Assembly: GCA_029262775.1 (NCBI GenBank)
Contig: JAJCYR010000056.1
Location: forward strand, 1 to 64,000
DNA from: Bacteroidota bacterium
Lineage (GTDB): Bacteria > Bacteroidota > Rhodothermia > Rhodothermales > UBA10348
Direction of reading: 5' to 3'
Length of the DNA: 64,000 bases
The position numbers and the translations under genes are program-made. Shown here piece by piece: positions 25,282 to 34,961 of this stretch. The notes beneath the pieces were generated by a model. That model made no database searches. It was not told the origin of the DNA and saw only the letters and a program-made list of their open reading frames with translations. Position 1 is the stretch's first letter, and the number at the start of each line of letters is the position of its first letter.

Positions 25282-26282
25282 CAACAGACCCGGCATCGGA
25301 AAACGTGCAGGAAGGGACATCGGAGCCGGATACCGGGCTACGCCACAGACACCTGCTGGGCCTGGAAGGCTGGCCCAGTGAGGACATAACGCGTGTACTT
25401 GACACCGCCGTGCAGTTCAGGGAAGTACTGGACAGGCCCATTCGAAGCGTCCCCTCGTTGCGGGGCGTGACGGTTGTAAACCTGTTCTATGAGCCATCCA
25501 CACGGACCCGGATTTCGTTTGAGCTCGCTGAGAAGCGCCTCTCGGCTGATGTCGTCAATTTTGGATCGTCAGGCTCCAGCGTGTCCAAGGGAGAAACGCT
25601 TCGGGATACGGCCCGCAACATTGAAGCCATGAAAATCGACATGGTCGTCGTTCGACATTCATCGGCTGGTGCTCCCTCGTTCCTCACCCGGTGCGTCAAT
25701 GCCGTCGTCATCAATGCAGGGGACGGTGCGCACGAACACCCGACACAGGCCCTGCTCGATGCGATGACCATTCGGCAGCAATTTGGTCGCATTCGCGGCC
25801 TGCGAATAGCCATCATCGGGGACATCATGCACAGCCGTGTGGCCCGGTCGAACCTTCACGCCCTGACCACGATGGGCGCAGAAGTGACACTCTGCGGACC
25901 GGCATCCCTGCTACCGGTTCACCTGGATCGGCTTCTGGGCGAGAAGGCCCGGGGCCAGGTCCGGATCACAACGCGCCTGGAAGAAGCCCTCGACGGGTGC
26001 GATGTGGCCATGGCCCTCCGCATCCAGATGGAACGACAGGGTCGGAGCCTGTTTCCGTCGGTGCGGGAGTACCACGAACAGTTCGGGATTCAATTGGAGC
26101 ACCTCGAGAAATACAAGGACCTGATTGTCATGCATCCGGGTCCGGTCAACAGGGGCGTAGAGTTGGCAACGGATGTGGTGGATCATGAACGGGCATTGAT
26201 TCTGAACCAGGTCACCAATGGTGTGGCCGTGCGCATGTCGGTGCTGTACCTGATGGCCGACGGCAGGAAGCAGCATGCATGA
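25278..26282 (+). CDS. pyrB: Aspartate carbamoyltransferase catalytic subunit
   Basis: Condenses carbamoyl phosphate with aspartate, the first committed step of pyrimidine synthesis. Carbamoyl-phosphate binding motif [13 protein letters not shown] at about 70-82, [12 protein letters not shown], the central [14 protein letters not shown], and the late [16 protein letters not shown] are all present. 334 residues with an N-terminal extension of about 20 residues (acidic, non-conserved). No pyrI regulatory subunit follows. Start overlaps pyrR and the stop overlaps the next gene by eight bases. Confidence 0.97.
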   Translation: MTTDPASENVQEGTSEPDTGLRHRHLLGLEGWPSEDITRVLDTAVQFREVLDRPIRSVPSLRGVTVVNLFYEPSTRTRISFELAEKRLSADVVNFGSSGSSVSKGETLRDTARNIEAMKIDMVVVRHSSAGAPSFLTRCVNAVVINAGDGAHEHPTQALLDAMTIRQQFGRIRGLRIAIIGDIMHSRVARSNLHALTTMGAEVTLCGPASLLPVHLDRLLGEKARGQVRITTRLEEALDGCDVAMALRIQMERQGRSLFPSVREYHEQFGIQLEHLEKYKDLIVMHPGPVNRGVELATDVVDHERALILNQVTNGVAVRMSVLYLMADGRKQHA

Positions 26283-26682
26283 GCAGGACGGTTCTGGACA
26301 CCTGTATGACCCCGTTCGGAGGCGCCTCGTGGCTGCGACACCTGAGGAGCGTGTTCGGCAGCGCCTGCTGTCGTGGCTGACCTCGGAATGGTCCGTTCCG
26401 CCCGGTCTGATAGCCGTGGAAAAAGCAATCGATGTCCACGGCGTGCCCCGGCGCCCGGACATCGTTGTGCATGACCGGAAGGGGAATCCGTGGATGGTCA
26501 TCGAGTGCAAGGCCCCCGGCGTCAAGTTGACCCAGTCGGCGGCCGACCAGGTGGCTGTATATAATCGTGTGCTGAAGGCACCCTATCTGCTGGTGACGAA
26601 CGGCCATGTGCATCTCGGTTTTGAACTCAACCACACGAGCGGTCAGCTGGGCGCCCTGTCCCAATTGCCAGACTATGTGTAA
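26275..26682 (+). CDS. Stand-alone HsdR N-terminal / PD-(D/E)xK domain protein
   Basis: 135 residues forming a single restriction-endonuclease-like domain of the HSDR_N_2 type. The catalytic set is visible: Glu49, Asp62 in RRPDIVVHD, and Glu77-Cys-Lys79 in MVIECKAP. The following [24 protein letters not shown] is also conserved in the family. There is no helicase part and no HsdM/HsdS gene, so this is not a type I restriction system. Such small proteins are widespread, apparently chromosomal, genes in Bacteroidota with no established function. It overlaps pyrB, so it is expressed with pyrimidine genes. Confidence 0.88.
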   Translation: MHEQDGSGHLYDPVRRRLVAATPEERVRQRLLSWLTSEWSVPPGLIAVEKAIDVHGVPRRPDIVVHDRKGNPWMVIECKAPGVKLTQSAADQVAVYNRVLKAPYLLVTNGHVHLGFELNHTSGQLGALSQLPDYV

Positions 26683-26703
26683 ACCCATGACCCCGACAAG
26701 CTG

Positions 26704-27687
26704 ATGATAGATCGACGAGAAACACAGGTAGCGCTTCAGGCGGTACGGGAAGCGGCGCGGCTATGCATGTACGTCCGAAGCCACTCCGCATCGGCACCCG
26801 AAAGTATCCAGAAGGCCGATGCATCGCCCGTCACCACTGCAGATTTTGGAAGTCAGGCCCTGGTGTGTCGCCAGTTGCACGACGCATTCCCGGGGGATGG
26901 GGTTATTGCCGAAGAAAGCGCGGCCATGCTCTTCGAAGACGCGGCTGCGGGCACGAGGGAACGCATACTGGAAGCAGTTCGGGAGCAGCATACAGGTGCA
27001 GGTGCAACCCTGGACAATGTATTGCGGTGGATAGACCTCGGCTCCGACCGCGAGCCGAGTCGCCGGCACTGGACGCTGGATCCGATCGACGGCACGAAAG
27101 GGTTCATACGCGGTGGTCAGTACGTAGTCGCACTGGCGCTCATTGTTGAGGGAGAGGTGGATATTGGCGTCCTGGCATGTCCCAATCTGTCGCTGCCCGG
27201 CATGACGTCAAACGGAGTGATTGTGGCCGCTGAAAAAGGGGGAGGTACCTGGTCCTTCGACCTGCAGACACTGGAGCTGTTCGGGAGGCTCGATGTCAGC
27301 CAAGAACAGCAGCCCGCACGCATGCGTTTCTGTGAATCGGTGGAATCCGGACATTCGGCGCACGACACGTCGGCGCTCATTGCTGCCGATGTGGGTATTC
27401 AGGGCAATCCGGTGCGCATGGACTCACAGGCCAAGTACGCGGCTGTGGCCGCGGGGATGGCCGAGATCTACCTGCGTCTGCCTGTTTCAGACACCTACGT
27501 GGAAAACATCTGGGATCACGCGGCCGGTTGTCTGATCGTGGAAGAGGCTGGTGGCCGGGTCACGGACATGCTCGGCCGCGCATTGGACTTCAGTCGTGGT
27601 GCCAAGCTGTCTGGGAATGAAGGCATTGTGGCCTCACACGGTCCGGTTCACGATCTGCTTATCCAGTCTGTCCGAATGCATTTGTGA
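26704..27687 (+). CDS. cysQ: 3'(2'),5'-bisphosphate nucleotidase / inositol monophosphatase family
   Basis: Lithium-sensitive phosphatase family, here of the HAL2/CysQ type that removes the 3' phosphate from PAP. Metal-binding residues are Glu70-Glu71 in VIAEES, the DPIDGTKGF motif at 126-134, and the late WDHAAGCLIVEEAGG. 327 residues, longer than E. coli CysQ and closer to eukaryotic HAL2 because of an insert near 80-118. Exact substrate is inferred. The 3' end overlaps the convergent aminotransferase gene by 29 bases. Confidence 0.88.
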   Translation: MIDRRETQVALQAVREAARLCMYVRSHSASAPESIQKADASPVTTADFGSQALVCRQLHDAFPGDGVIAEESAAMLFEDAAAGTRERILEAVREQHTGAGATLDNVLRWIDLGSDREPSRRHWTLDPIDGTKGFIRGGQYVVALALIVEGEVDIGVLACPNLSLPGMTSNGVIVAAEKGGGTWSFDLQTLELFGRLDVSQEQQPARMRFCESVESGHSAHDTSALIAADVGIQGNPVRMDSQAKYAAVAAGMAEIYLRLPVSDTYVENIWDHAAGCLIVEEAGGRVTDMLGRALDFSRGAKLSGNEGIVASHGPVHDLLIQSVRMHL

Positions 27688-28840
27688 GTCGCCGACAGGC
27701 CTCCTCGAGGACCTCCAGTTCCTTGGCAAAACAGAATCGCAGGCGGGTCGCCCCGTCCTCGGGGTGTGCGAAGAAGGATCGACCGGCCACCGTGCCTACA
27801 CCTGCCTCCCGTACCAGGGTCAGCTGGGCCTCTTCGTCGTCAGCGAAGCCATTGAATCGCGCTTGCAGGGGGGCAAAATCAGCGAGGACATAATAGGACC
27901 CCTGTGGCCATGGCACGTTGAAACCGATTTCCTCAAGCGTGCTGCACAGTACATCACGCTTTTCGGCATAGGCCGCAGCCATTTCGGTGAAATAGGAGTC
28001 GGGCATGGAAAAGGCCTCCGCGACGCCGTACTGCAACGGGGTCGGGGCGCAGATGTAGAGGAGATCCGCGAGGAGCCCCATCTTATCGATGATATCCACG
28101 GGTCCGACCGCGTACCCGAGCCGCCACCCGGTCATGTTGTACGTCTTCGAAAACCCGGAAATGGTGATGGTCCGACTCAGCGCGCCAGGCAGTGAGGCCA
28201 GGGAGACGTGCTCGCGGCCGTCATAAAGCATGTACTCGTAGATTTCGTCCGTGATGGCGTAAAGATCATATTTCTCCATCAGGGCCAGCAGCGTTTCCAG
28301 CTCCTGACGGCTCCAGACCTTCCCGTTGGGATTACCGGGCGTATTGACAATGATGGCACGCGTTCGACCGGTGATGGCGTGCTCGACTGCCTCGAAATCG
28401 ATATCCCAATCCGGTCCCTGCATGGTGATGGTCCGGATACCCGCGCCCATCACCTGCAGCAGGTTCACGTGGTACCCGTAATAGGGCTCAAAGACAATCA
28501 CCTCGTCTCCTTCGTTGAGCAGCGTGAACAGCGTGGCTACGAACGCCCCTGTCGATCCCACGGTGACCATGATATTGTCTGGCGAATCGACTGGGATATG
28601 GTTGAAGGAGCGGGCCTTTTCCAGTATTCCTTCCCGTAGGGGCTGAATACCCCCGTAGTAGGAATAGATGGACTTGTCGGCCTCGATCGCGGCGTGCGCC
28701 CCCTGCTTGATGGGGCCAGGCGTTGGCATGTCGCAGATGCCTTGGCCAAGATTGATGCCGTCGATGTCGCGTAGCATGAGCGTGATGGCTCGGATACTGC
28801 TCTGCTTGAGCCCTTCGGTGCGTTTGGCGAGTGGTTTCAT
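27659..28840 (-). CDS. PLP-dependent class I/II aminotransferase
   Basis: 393 residues from the ATG at 28840 (MKPLAKRTEGLKQSSIR). The fold-type I PLP residues are seen: Asn170 in NTPGNPNGKVW, Asp198 and Tyr201 in AITDEIYEYM, the Schiff-base Lys232 in SGFSKTYNMTGWRLG, and the carboxylate-binding Arg near the end in TRLRFCFAK. It belongs with aspartate/kynurenine-type aminotransferases; the donor is not defined by sequence. A longer frame reaching 29311 runs into the TamB gene and is rejected. The TATATTTC upstream may be part of a promoter. Confidence 0.93.
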   Translation of the reverse strand: MKPLAKRTEGLKQSSIRAITLMLRDIDGINLGQGICDMPTPGPIKQGAHAAIEADKSIYSYYGGIQPLREGILEKARSFNHIPVDSPDNIMVTVGSTGAFVATLFTLLNEGDEVIVFEPYYGYHVNLLQVMGAGIRTITMQGPDWDIDFEAVEHAITGRTRAIIVNTPGNPNGKVWSRQELETLLALMEKYDLYAITDEIYEYMLYDGREHVSLASLPGALSRTITISGFSKTYNMTGWRLGYAVGPVDIIDKMGLLADLLYICAPTPLQYGVAEAFSMPDSYFTEMAAAYAEKRDVLCSTLEEIGFNVPWPQGSYYVLADFAPLQARFNGFADDEEAQLTLVREAGVGTVAGRSFFAHPEDGATRLRFCFAKELEVLEEACRRLTNAFGQTG

Positions 28841-28949
28841 GGTCCGGGAACTATCGTTGATTCGTTTGAAATATAAAAGACGAGTCCTGAAGACATGCAG
28901 AAGGCCCTCTACTTCTTCAATGGCCTCTTGCACCAGCCCCGAAGTTGCG

Positions 28950-31900
28950 TCACTTTGGCGAGACCGGAGGGCCGGTGAACAGATGTCGCCACCCGGTAAA
29001 TTCGGTCTGGTAGGAAATGCCGATGCCGCCTGTATTGGTGAGCTCGGTGCTCTGCAGAATGTCCCCTTCCCGGCGGAAGAACACCTCGAGCGACACATTC
29101 GGATTGAGGCGGATTTCGACCACGAATTCCCCCTGCAGGCCATCGTTCGCGCGGATGTCGTTGGACGAGCGTGCTCCCTGGTAGACGCCCTGGCCCCGAA
29201 TAATGAGGCGTTCGTCGAGCAGGCGCAGTGCAACCCCATATGTGACATCCAGATCCTGGGTATTTTCGCCCTGCAGGCCGAAGCTGAAATCCACATTTGG
29301 AAGCGCGGCATTCAGAAAGCGGTTGAGCTGGGAAGAAACGAGCTGGGATACGCTGTTGAAGGCCAGTTGCCCACCTGAATCCGAAGAAATATTGTTCGTT
29401 GTGAGTATGAAACTGTTGGTGAGCAGGACGCTTGTGGCATATTCCGCGGCCAGTTCCGGCTGGTTGAGCCGGGCCTCCAGTGCCTGGTTGTTTCCGAGTA
29501 CGTTCTGGTTGGACTGGTCAATGGCGAGGCTCAGTTCGACGGCAGGGGAGAGGACGGTACCGGTGATGTGAAGCTGTACGATCATCGGTACCAGGCGGCT
29601 GTCGTCGTCCGCATTGTCGAGGCCGCGCAGGGAGGCGCGCGTCCGGTAGGACGCGTTGATGTCGAGTGCCGCGTTGAGCGGATCGCCGTCCCATGTCATG
29701 GTTCCTCCCTCCGAAATCTGAAAATTCCGCTGGAAGACCTCGCCGGCAGTAAACAGGTATTTTCCGGCGTTGACTTCCAGCGTTCCGAATACGGAAAACT
29801 CGCCTTCATCCCGAACGAGTTGTATGGTTCCTTGACTGGATGCCTCGATCACGTCTCCCAAGAGGGGGTCGATGACCAGGTGGACGAGCGATCCGGTGGG
29901 GGCACGAATGCTGAGGTCCATGTTGAGCGCATCGAGGAATTGCCGCTCGGTCGTGGGACGGCGGGCCAGCAGGAATGGGCGCCGGGCAAGAGAGTCAAAG
30001 TCCGGAATGACGCCGGGTGTATTTTCGAATACAATGAAGCTTTCGTCGGTCTCCGAGATCGTCTCTTCAACCGGAATGAACAGTCGAGAATCGGGTCTCG
30101 TTACGGCGTCCGTGGAGCGGAGCATGGCATCGTAGAGCGGACCGTTCAGTGTGAGCGTACCTGACGCCCAGATGAAGCCATAAAACGGCAGGTCATTCGT
30201 CTTTTCCGAACCAATGATCTGGAACTCGTCAAGTGCACCCGAGAGGTCGAGCGTAAATTCCCGGTAGTTGTTGAAGTTCATACGTCCGGTGACGAGCGCC
30301 GACCCTCCCTGCTGGTCCCGGGCCAGCACGCGCTCGAAATGAATGGCTTTCTGGTCGATGCGCATCTCACCCTCCAATCCGTAGGTCAGGCCCGTGCGTG
30401 GGATATCAAATGTGCCGTTGAGCGCAGCAGCCCGGCCCTCTATGATGGGCTGGAAGGGGGTACCGGTAATGCGACCATCGCCCACCAGAAACCCATCCGC
30501 GTTGGCCACCGCCTGGTTGAAGACGTACTCCAGGAAAAAGAGGTTCATGTGCTCCAGATCAGCATCCAGATCAAGCCGGCCCTCACTCCCGGTTGCCCGT
30601 CCCGGAAGGCGGACAATGCCCGTGATGGACAGGTCGTTTTCCACGACATCCCCGGGTTCATCTCGGCCCGAGATGAATATCGAGTCGGCGTCAATGGGTT
30701 CAATACGCAGGCCGAAGTCCAGGTCCGGACTGTTCGACTTGAAACCACTCTCGATGATGACATTGCCGAAAACATGACGTTCGAGTGAGGCATTGTCGAG
30801 CCGAATCTGACCCGATGCGCGCGGTTGGGTGAAGCCGCCAGCCAGGTCGACCGATGCGTTCAGTCTTCCACCAATACGCTTGCGAATGTTCAGGTAATCG
30901 GACAGGTCTGTCACGAGCAGTTCACTCGCGCTCAGTCGGACGAGATCTTCCGGATACGCGGAGAACGTTCCAGCGGCCGAAAAAGATTGTTCCGTAAGTC
31001 CTTCCTCGTCCCTGAGCGCCACCTGCAAGTCCTCAATGCGCGTCGCATCGGCAAAAAAATCGATTGTAGCAGGAGATTTCAAAAACCACTCGGAGGGACC
31101 AGCATGCAGTTGGAGCGTCTCCAGTCGGATCCGGTTGGAGGTGGGCAGAAGGTCGAGTCCGGCAAATATTCGCAATGAGTCCGTGAGTCCAGGTCCGCGC
31201 ATGTGGAGTTCCACGTCGCCCTGTGTATCGAGCATGGTACCCATCAGGCGGGTGTCTCCTGCCTTCAGGAATCCACGCGACAGCGAATCGATGCTCACGT
31301 CAAGGCGGCTCTCCGTGAGGGGCGGAGCGGCGGCGGCAGTGTCGGACCGCGACGATGACATACTCCACTCCGTCTGCAAGCCATGAAGCAGCAGACGCCC
31401 CGTGCGGACGTGCGGGAATCGGCTCGTGGAGTAGGCCGAAAATGTGTCGGGGCCGACCCGCAGGTCAATGTCGGCTCTGCCCCTAAGGGCCAGGGAGTCA
31501 CCGGCCGGTCTGAAGGCCGTCAGCAGGGAGGCATTGGCAACGTCTATACCCAGGTGAAGGGAAATTGGCGCCAACTCCGTGGCCCGGGCCGCGTCCAACG
31601 TGCGCCCCCTCTGGCGAACCAGCGCGGACAGGTCACGTGTGTTGCCATCCGGTTGCAACCACTTGTTCCCTGCCCTCACAGCGGCCTCCCGGGCGAGGGC
31701 GCGCCAGTGGGAGAGAGCTGGCATGGCAGCGTGCAGCGGCGCGTCGGAGCGTGCCCATAGCCGCAGCGACGGAGACGTGAATTGGAACACATCCGTCGGG
31801 GAGTCCGGATTGGGCGGAATGAAGCGGGCCGATATCTGCTGAGGGAACAGCACCTGCCGGACGCCATGCTGTGCCACCCAGGAAGAATCCAGGTCCACCG

Positions 31901-33593
31901 TGACGGCAAAACGCGAGGAGTCACTCCAGAATGGCGTGAAATCACCCTCAAGGTCGAGCGTCAGCTGACTTTGCCAGGCATCGAGACCAAAAAGACTTCC
32001 GAGATTCACCTGCTCCAGGTGTCCAGACAGGCGCACAGGCGATCCACGCTCCCAGGATCCGGTCAGGTCCGCGGCACCGTCCTGTTGGGAGAGTATTGCC
32101 TCGGCAGACCAGGCGGCGGGGACGCGTTCCACCATAGCCGTCAGGCGCTGAAGCCGCCTGTTGTTCCACCGGGGCGCGTCAAGCTCCAGGGACACGCTGG
32201 ACACAAATTCGTCGGGATGCAGGCCCGAGCCGGATGCGGAGAGTGTACCCGTGAGCCGCGTGTGGAGTGCGCTCTTTCCCAACCAGGGGCCGAGATCAAC
32301 ATCCTCTGAGCGTGCACGAATGGTATGCCGTGTGGAGCCCCTCGTGAGCGCTCCGATATCGAAGGACAACGCCACGGATCCGGCGCTTGAGAAGAGGTCC
32401 ACGTTGCCGTTGGCTTTCCAACCAGAGAACGGGTCATCACGAAGGTTTCTGAGCGAGGGGACCTGGCCACGCGCGTACGTGTCCATTGAAATCGAAGAGA
32501 TGGTACTTTGCTGCAGGACCGGATAACCAGGCACCCAGGACCGGATCTCATCGAGTTCCAGCCGATCGGAACGCACGGAAAGCTCGAAATCGGCGGCTCC
32601 GGGGAGCCCAATGATGGTTCCCTCTGCATGCAGGGACGACGCGCCACGGGTGATATCGAGCCAGGGGATGGTCACATCGCTGGTGGATCCCTGGATCCTG
32701 GTCCCTATCTCGACTTCGCCACGCGCGGGAATGGCATCTGCGAGCAGATGCAGCTCATTGGTTTGGAGTACAGACGGCAAGATCTCGAGTTGGAAACGGC
32801 GTGCACCCTCTGTTCGGGTAATGTAGCCGTCGGCACGCACCGAGGAAGTCCCGATGCGCAGCGCAGCGTCGAGAACAGAGATCCGGTCATCATCAACACG
32901 CACCTGGGCTCGGACGTCCGAGGTGCCGAGTCCTTGCCGCGGGAATGTGCTGTCCCACCTGAGGATGTCAATCTGCTTCCTGGATGCGGTCCAGGCTATA
33001 TCGAGGTTGATGTCCATGCGTTCCATGGGGCGCTCTGCGAGCCATGCCGACCACGCCGGGAGGGCACCAATGCCAGATGAGGGCGGCTCACCGGCGCGGA
33101 CGGCGGCTCCGGAAATACGTACCGCAGCCCCGGTCATGGACCACGATCCACTTCCGGGTGCGGATGCGCGGGTGGAGTCGGCCACGACGAGCGCCGCGTG
33201 CAGGCTGGGCAGCGCTAAAGAGTCCGTTCCTGGATACAGGGTAGCCGACAATCCGAAAACCTCCAGCGTGCCGATGGAGAATTCCCGGCGCAGGAATGCT
33301 GTCCACCGAGGTGACGCGACGACGGAGTCAACGAACAGGACAGTGCGTCCCTGGGGATCCTCAAACACGACATCCGTTGCGAAAAGAGTCTGGGCCAGGT
33401 TGCCCGTCATGCCACCAATGCGGAGCGTGCCCGCAAACCGATTCGACACGGATTCTTCAATTTGCCGGGCCACCTGGTCACGACCCACCTGCGTGCGCGT
33501 GGCCGCAAAAAACACGACGAGGCCCAGCAGCACGGCGGCTGCCACCAGTCGGATCAGTCTCTGGACCATATGATGGATACGCCGGCTTGTCAC
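28950..33593 (-). CDS. tamB: Translocation/assembly module TamB-like protein
   Basis: 1547 residues: one N-terminal membrane anchor (LIRLVAAAVLLGLVVFFAA, about 12-30), a very long repetitive beta region typical of bridge-like lipid-transfer proteins of the AsmA/TamB group, and the C-terminal DUF490 domain (about 1180-1530) with LNMDLSIRAPTGSLVHLVIDPLLGD, the GTLEVNAGKYLFTAGEVFQRNFQISEGGTMTW stretch and a final GISYQTEFTG barrel-like strand. It spans the periplasm and is implicated in moving phospholipids or assembling outer-membrane proteins. The GTG start at 33593 overlaps the aroB stop (GTGA); an ATG at 33569 is possible. Confidence 0.92.
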   Translation of the reverse strand: MTSRRIHHMVQRLIRLVAAAVLLGLVVFFAATRTQVGRDQVARQIEESVSNRFAGTLRIGGMTGNLAQTLFATDVVFEDPQGRTVLFVDSVVASPRWTAFLRREFSIGTLEVFGLSATLYPGTDSLALPSLHAALVVADSTRASAPGSGSWSMTGAAVRISGAAVRAGEPPSSGIGALPAWSAWLAERPMERMDINLDIAWTASRKQIDILRWDSTFPRQGLGTSDVRAQVRVDDDRISVLDAALRIGTSSVRADGYITRTEGARRFQLEILPSVLQTNELHLLADAIPARGEVEIGTRIQGSTSDVTIPWLDITRGASSLHAEGTIIGLPGAADFELSVRSDRLELDEIRSWVPGYPVLQQSTISSISMDTYARGQVPSLRNLRDDPFSGWKANGNVDLFSSAGSVALSFDIGALTRGSTRHTIRARSEDVDLGPWLGKSALHTRLTGTLSASGSGLHPDEFVSSVSLELDAPRWNNRRLQRLTAMVERVPAAWSAEAILSQQDGAADLTGSWERGSPVRLSGHLEQVNLGSLFGLDAWQSQLTLDLEGDFTPFWSDSSRFAVTVDLDSSWVAQHGVRQVLFPQQISARFIPPNPDSPTDVFQFTSPSLRLWARSDAPLHAAMPALSHWRALAREAAVRAGNKWLQPDGNTRDLSALVRQRGRTLDAARATELAPISLHLGIDVANASLLTAFRPAGDSLALRGRADIDLRVGPDTFSAYSTSRFPHVRTGRLLLHGLQTEWSMSSSRSDTAAAAPPLTESRLDVSIDSLSRGFLKAGDTRLMGTMLDTQGDVELHMRGPGLTDSLRIFAGLDLLPTSNRIRLETLQLHAGPSEWFLKSPATIDFFADATRIEDLQVALRDEEGLTEQSFSAAGTFSAYPEDLVRLSASELLVTDLSDYLNIRKRIGGRLNASVDLAGGFTQPRASGQIRLDNASLERHVFGNVIIESGFKSNSPDLDFGLRIEPIDADSIFISGRDEPGDVVENDLSITGIVRLPGRATGSEGRLDLDADLEHMNLFFLEYVFNQAVANADGFLVGDGRITGTPFQPIIEGRAAALNGTFDIPRTGLTYGLEGEMRIDQKAIHFERVLARDQQGGSALVTGRMNFNNYREFTLDLSGALDEFQIIGSEKTNDLPFYGFIWASGTLTLNGPLYDAMLRSTDAVTRPDSRLFIPVEETISETDESFIVFENTPGVIPDFDSLARRPFLLARRPTTERQFLDALNMDLSIRAPTGSLVHLVIDPLLGDVIEASSQGTIQLVRDEGEFSVFGTLEVNAGKYLFTAGEVFQRNFQISEGGTMTWDGDPLNAALDINASYRTRASLRGLDNADDDSRLVPMIVQLHITGTVLSPAVELSLAIDQSNQNVLGNNQALEARLNQPELAAEYATSVLLTNSFILTTNNISSDSGGQLAFNSVSQLVSSQLNRFLNAALPNVDFSFGLQGENTQDLDVTYGVALRLLDERLIIRGQGVYQGARSSNDIRANDGLQGEFVVEIRLNPNVSLEVFFRREGDILQSTELTNTGGIGISYQTEFTGWRHLFTGPPVSPK

Positions 33594-34693
33594 CTCAGGC
33601 CAAGCACGTGATCCCAGGCGGCCTCAATATCGGATGGGGTAACATCATCCTCTACGTACGCTACGCCGACTTTGCGCAGCAGTACGAACCGAAGCCGGCC
33701 CGCCTGGGCCTTCTTGTCGGAGCGCATGGCGGCCGTGAGCAGCTCGGCCGTCAGTCCTTCTGGTAGCGAGGGTTCCGGGAACGCGCCGAGGACACCATCT
33801 ATCCGGTGCTGATCGACCTTGGCATGGAGTCTCCGGGACAGGAATGTGGCCGCGCGCATGCCGAGAACCACGGCCTCGCCGTGCGTGAGCGTTCCGTATC
33901 CGGTGGCATGTTCCAGTGCGTGCCCGAACGTGTGTCCAAAATTGAGCAGCGCGCGTCGCCCCAACTCGCGTTCGTCTTCGCTGACAACGCGTGCCTTCAC
34001 CTTCACGGCCCGGTAGACCATGTCCGGTACCACGTCCGGGTCGCGGGCCAGTATGCGACTGAACTCCTTCTCGATCCAGGCGAAATAGGGTTCATCGTCA
34101 ATCAATGCATGTTTCACGGCTTCGGCGAGGCCACTCGTCCAATGGCGACGGTTGAGGGTATAGAGCAGCTTCGTGTCGACCAATACCAATTCCGGCTGAT
34201 GGAAGGCTCCGATCAGGTTTTTCCCCTTGTCATGATTGATACCTGTTTTGCCACCGACGGCACTGTCAACCTGTGCAATCAAGGATGTAGGTACCTGAAC
34301 GACGGGCAATCCTCGCAGCAGCGTCGCCGCAGCGAAACCGGCCAAATCGCCAATCACACCGCCACCGAAGGCCACGATGGGCGTGCGGCGATCAATGTTC
34401 CAGGCGAGTGCAGCTTCGTATATGGCGTGAAGATGCTTCGGGCTCTTCGTGGTTTCACCTGGGGGAAGCACCAGAACGAGCGCATCCCACCCATCCTTGA
34501 TGAACAGGGCATCGAGGCGGTCCCGGAAATGAGCTGCCACGTTGCTGTCGGTTACTACAAGCACTTTGCCAGGGCGCAATCCGGCGCCCCGCATGGCCGC
34601 CGGCAACTCATCCAGGTCGGTGAACTGAATGTTGTAAGAACGGTTCAGCGGAAGACGTACCGGGACAGATTCTTCCAGGTTTTGAAGCAACAT
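33590..34693 (-). CDS. aroB: 3-dehydroquinate synthase
   Basis: NAD- and metal-dependent second enzyme of the shikimate pathway, making 3-dehydroquinate from DAHP. Conserved segments are FGGGVIGDLAGFAAATLLRG, VPTSLIAQVDSAVGGKTGINH (metal/NAD site), KNLIGAFHQP, and the metal-ligand His-containing LLNFGHTFGHALEH. I use the ATG at 34693 (367 residues, family length); an ATG ten codons upstream at 34723 is possible. The stop overlaps the tamB GTG. Confidence 0.96.
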   Translation of the reverse strand: MLLQNLEESVPVRLPLNRSYNIQFTDLDELPAAMRGAGLRPGKVLVVTDSNVAAHFRDRLDALFIKDGWDALVLVLPPGETTKSPKHLHAIYEAALAWNIDRRTPIVAFGGGVIGDLAGFAAATLLRGLPVVQVPTSLIAQVDSAVGGKTGINHDKGKNLIGAFHQPELVLVDTKLLYTLNRRHWTSGLAEAVKHALIDDEPYFAWIEKEFSRILARDPDVVPDMVYRAVKVKARVVSEDERELGRRALLNFGHTFGHALEHATGYGTLTHGEAVVLGMRAATFLSRRLHAKVDQHRIDGVLGAFPEPSLPEGLTAELLTAAMRSDKKAQAGRLRFVLLRKVGVAYVEDDVTPSDIEAAWDHVLGLR

Positions 34694-34961
34694 GGCCGAC
34701 GGTGATTTGAAGGGCAGGCGCATTACAGAGTACGTGCACGCGTATGTGAAGCGGATTGTTCAACCCGGAGAATGTACAATTGATGCATCGACCGGAAATG
34801 GCTGCGGGCACGGTCATTCAGAAGGCAGGCAAGGTAGCTGCCGCCGTCGGGGCGCTCTCTCCGAAACAATTCGACACGACGGCATACAAAGGACACTCAC
34901 CTACTCCCACATCTCCCGTCGCGCTGCTGTCCCGGCGCCGGGCATGACGCCATGTGCCTGA
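34692..34961 (+). pseudogene. Possible remnant of a YtqB-like SAM methyltransferase
   Basis: Frame from 34692 reads ITEYVHAYVKRIVQPGECTIDASTGNG, which matches the N-terminus and SAM motif I of YtqB-type rRNA/small-molecule methyltransferases (typically V-K-x-GD-x-x-IDATxGNGHDT). The match stops right after the GNG, where sequence degenerates; a frame +2 stretch AGKVAAAVGALSP slightly recalls a later YtqB segment. About 90 residues against about 190 in the family. It overlaps the 5' end of aroB. Most likely a decayed gene; chance similarity cannot be excluded. Confidence 0.35.

Noticed and set aside
26275-26682. Type I restriction system
   Set aside because: Only the small HsdR-N-like domain is present. 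There are no helicase, methylase or specificity genes, so this is not a defence system by itself.
27659-29311. 550-residue version of the aminotransferase
   Set aside because: The first 157 residues overlap the TamB gene in another frame and are not aminotransferase-like. The start at 28840 gives normal length.
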